NCBI GenBank assembly: GCA_032126435.1
Contig: JAQBBE010000061.1
Coordinates: forward strand, 1 to 5,472
DNA from: JAAXQD01 sp032126435
GTDB lineage: Bacteria > Desulfobacterota > Desulfobacteria > Desulfobacterales > UBA11574
Reading direction: 5' to 3'
Length of the DNA: 5,472 bases
Shown in pieces: positions 5,323 through 5,472 of this stretch (position 1 is its first letter; each line of letters begins with the position of its first letter). The translations under genes were made by a program, and so were the position numbers. The notes below the pieces were generated by a model. The model was given only the letters and a program-made list of their open reading frames with translations, was not told the DNA's origin and did not search any database.

Positions 5323-5472
5323 TGATACCAAATGACGGAATATCGAAGCAGAAGCAGGAGCGCATAGAGGGAAAAATCGTACAAATGAGAGCGGGTCAGG
5401 AATATGAAGCTGTGCGAGGCATTATCGAGTTCGACAAAACCCCGGCGGATCTAAAAGCAGAGATGGACCGGT
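5319..5472 (+). CDS. hypothetical protein, N-terminal 51 codons (runs off the window)
   Basis: The ATG at 5319 overlaps the stop of the previous gene in the arrangement ATGA (5319-5322), a sign of translational coupling. AGGA (5307-5310) lies 8 nt before it. A second ATG follows at 5322, so the first residue is uncertain by one codon. The frame is open to the window edge: MMIPNDGIS, then a charged KQKQERIEGKI, then MRAGQEYEAVRGIIEFD and a polar helix. It is hydrophilic with no signal peptide. No family can be named from this much. Being coupled to the 153-aa gene, it probably works with it; the remainder might reveal a peptidase or other partner of the conjugation genes. Confidence 0.72.
   Translation, partial: MMIPNDGISKQKQERIEGKIVQMRAGQEYEAVRGIIEFDKTPADLKAEMDR

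Overview
This window looks like bacterial chromosome, about 44% G+C by eye, with AGGA/GGAGG-type ribosome binding sites and short intergenic gaps. The SlyD-like FKBP fragment, the codon use and the style of the intergenic palindromes (an AAAATCG hairpin plus a CCCGCAGC hairpin, and TGGAATAA-type arrays) remind me of sulfate-reducing Desulfobacterota. That is recall rather than a search, so the taxonomic guess is weak.

Layout. Bases 1-258 are the 3' end of an FKBP-type peptidyl-prolyl isomerase gene. It is followed by a small cysteine-rich, zinc-ribbon-like gene (296-595). A 186-residue orphan gene lies on the minus strand (1227-667) and is bracketed by two 62-bp direct repeats (590-651 and 1248-1309). 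Each repeat folds into two hairpins. A sigma70-type promoter (1331-1358) then precedes a plus-strand gene set: an 89-aa coiled-coil protein (1454-1723), a two-domain E1/ThiF-like adenylating enzyme (1751-2992), a 122-aa protein ending in Gly-Gly-Val (3013-3381), and a 371-aa protein whose C-terminal third resembles a ubiquitin-conjugating (E2) enzyme (3446-4561). A 299-bp gap holds a large inverted repeat. After it come an unrecognised 153-aa gene (4861-5322) and the first 51 codons of another gene that overlaps it by ATGA (5319 to the window edge).

The main point of interest is 1454-4561, which has the composition of a bacterial ubiquitin-like conjugation operon. The E1-like protein has a degenerate N-terminal ThiF fold. 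Its C-terminal ThiF fold is intact, with the nucleotide-binding glycines, Asp237, the Arg248/Lys260 pair, Asp300 and a candidate transfer cysteine, Cys368. The 371-aa protein carries an HPF-x(9)-IC segment followed by an LT-x(3)-VI helix, as E2 enzymes do around their active-site cysteine. The likely modifier is the 122-aa protein with its GGV tail. However, a G7 run at its 3' end would fuse it in frame to the E2-like protein if one G were lost, so the tail needs checking. No JAB/JAMM deconjugating peptidase is visible here; one could lie beyond the right edge.

Working model (inference): the E1-like protein activates the C-terminus of a small modifier, passes it to Cys313 of the E2-like protein, and the coiled-coil protein acts as partner, adaptor or target. 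Nothing in the window shows whether the system serves phage defence, protein quality control or something else.
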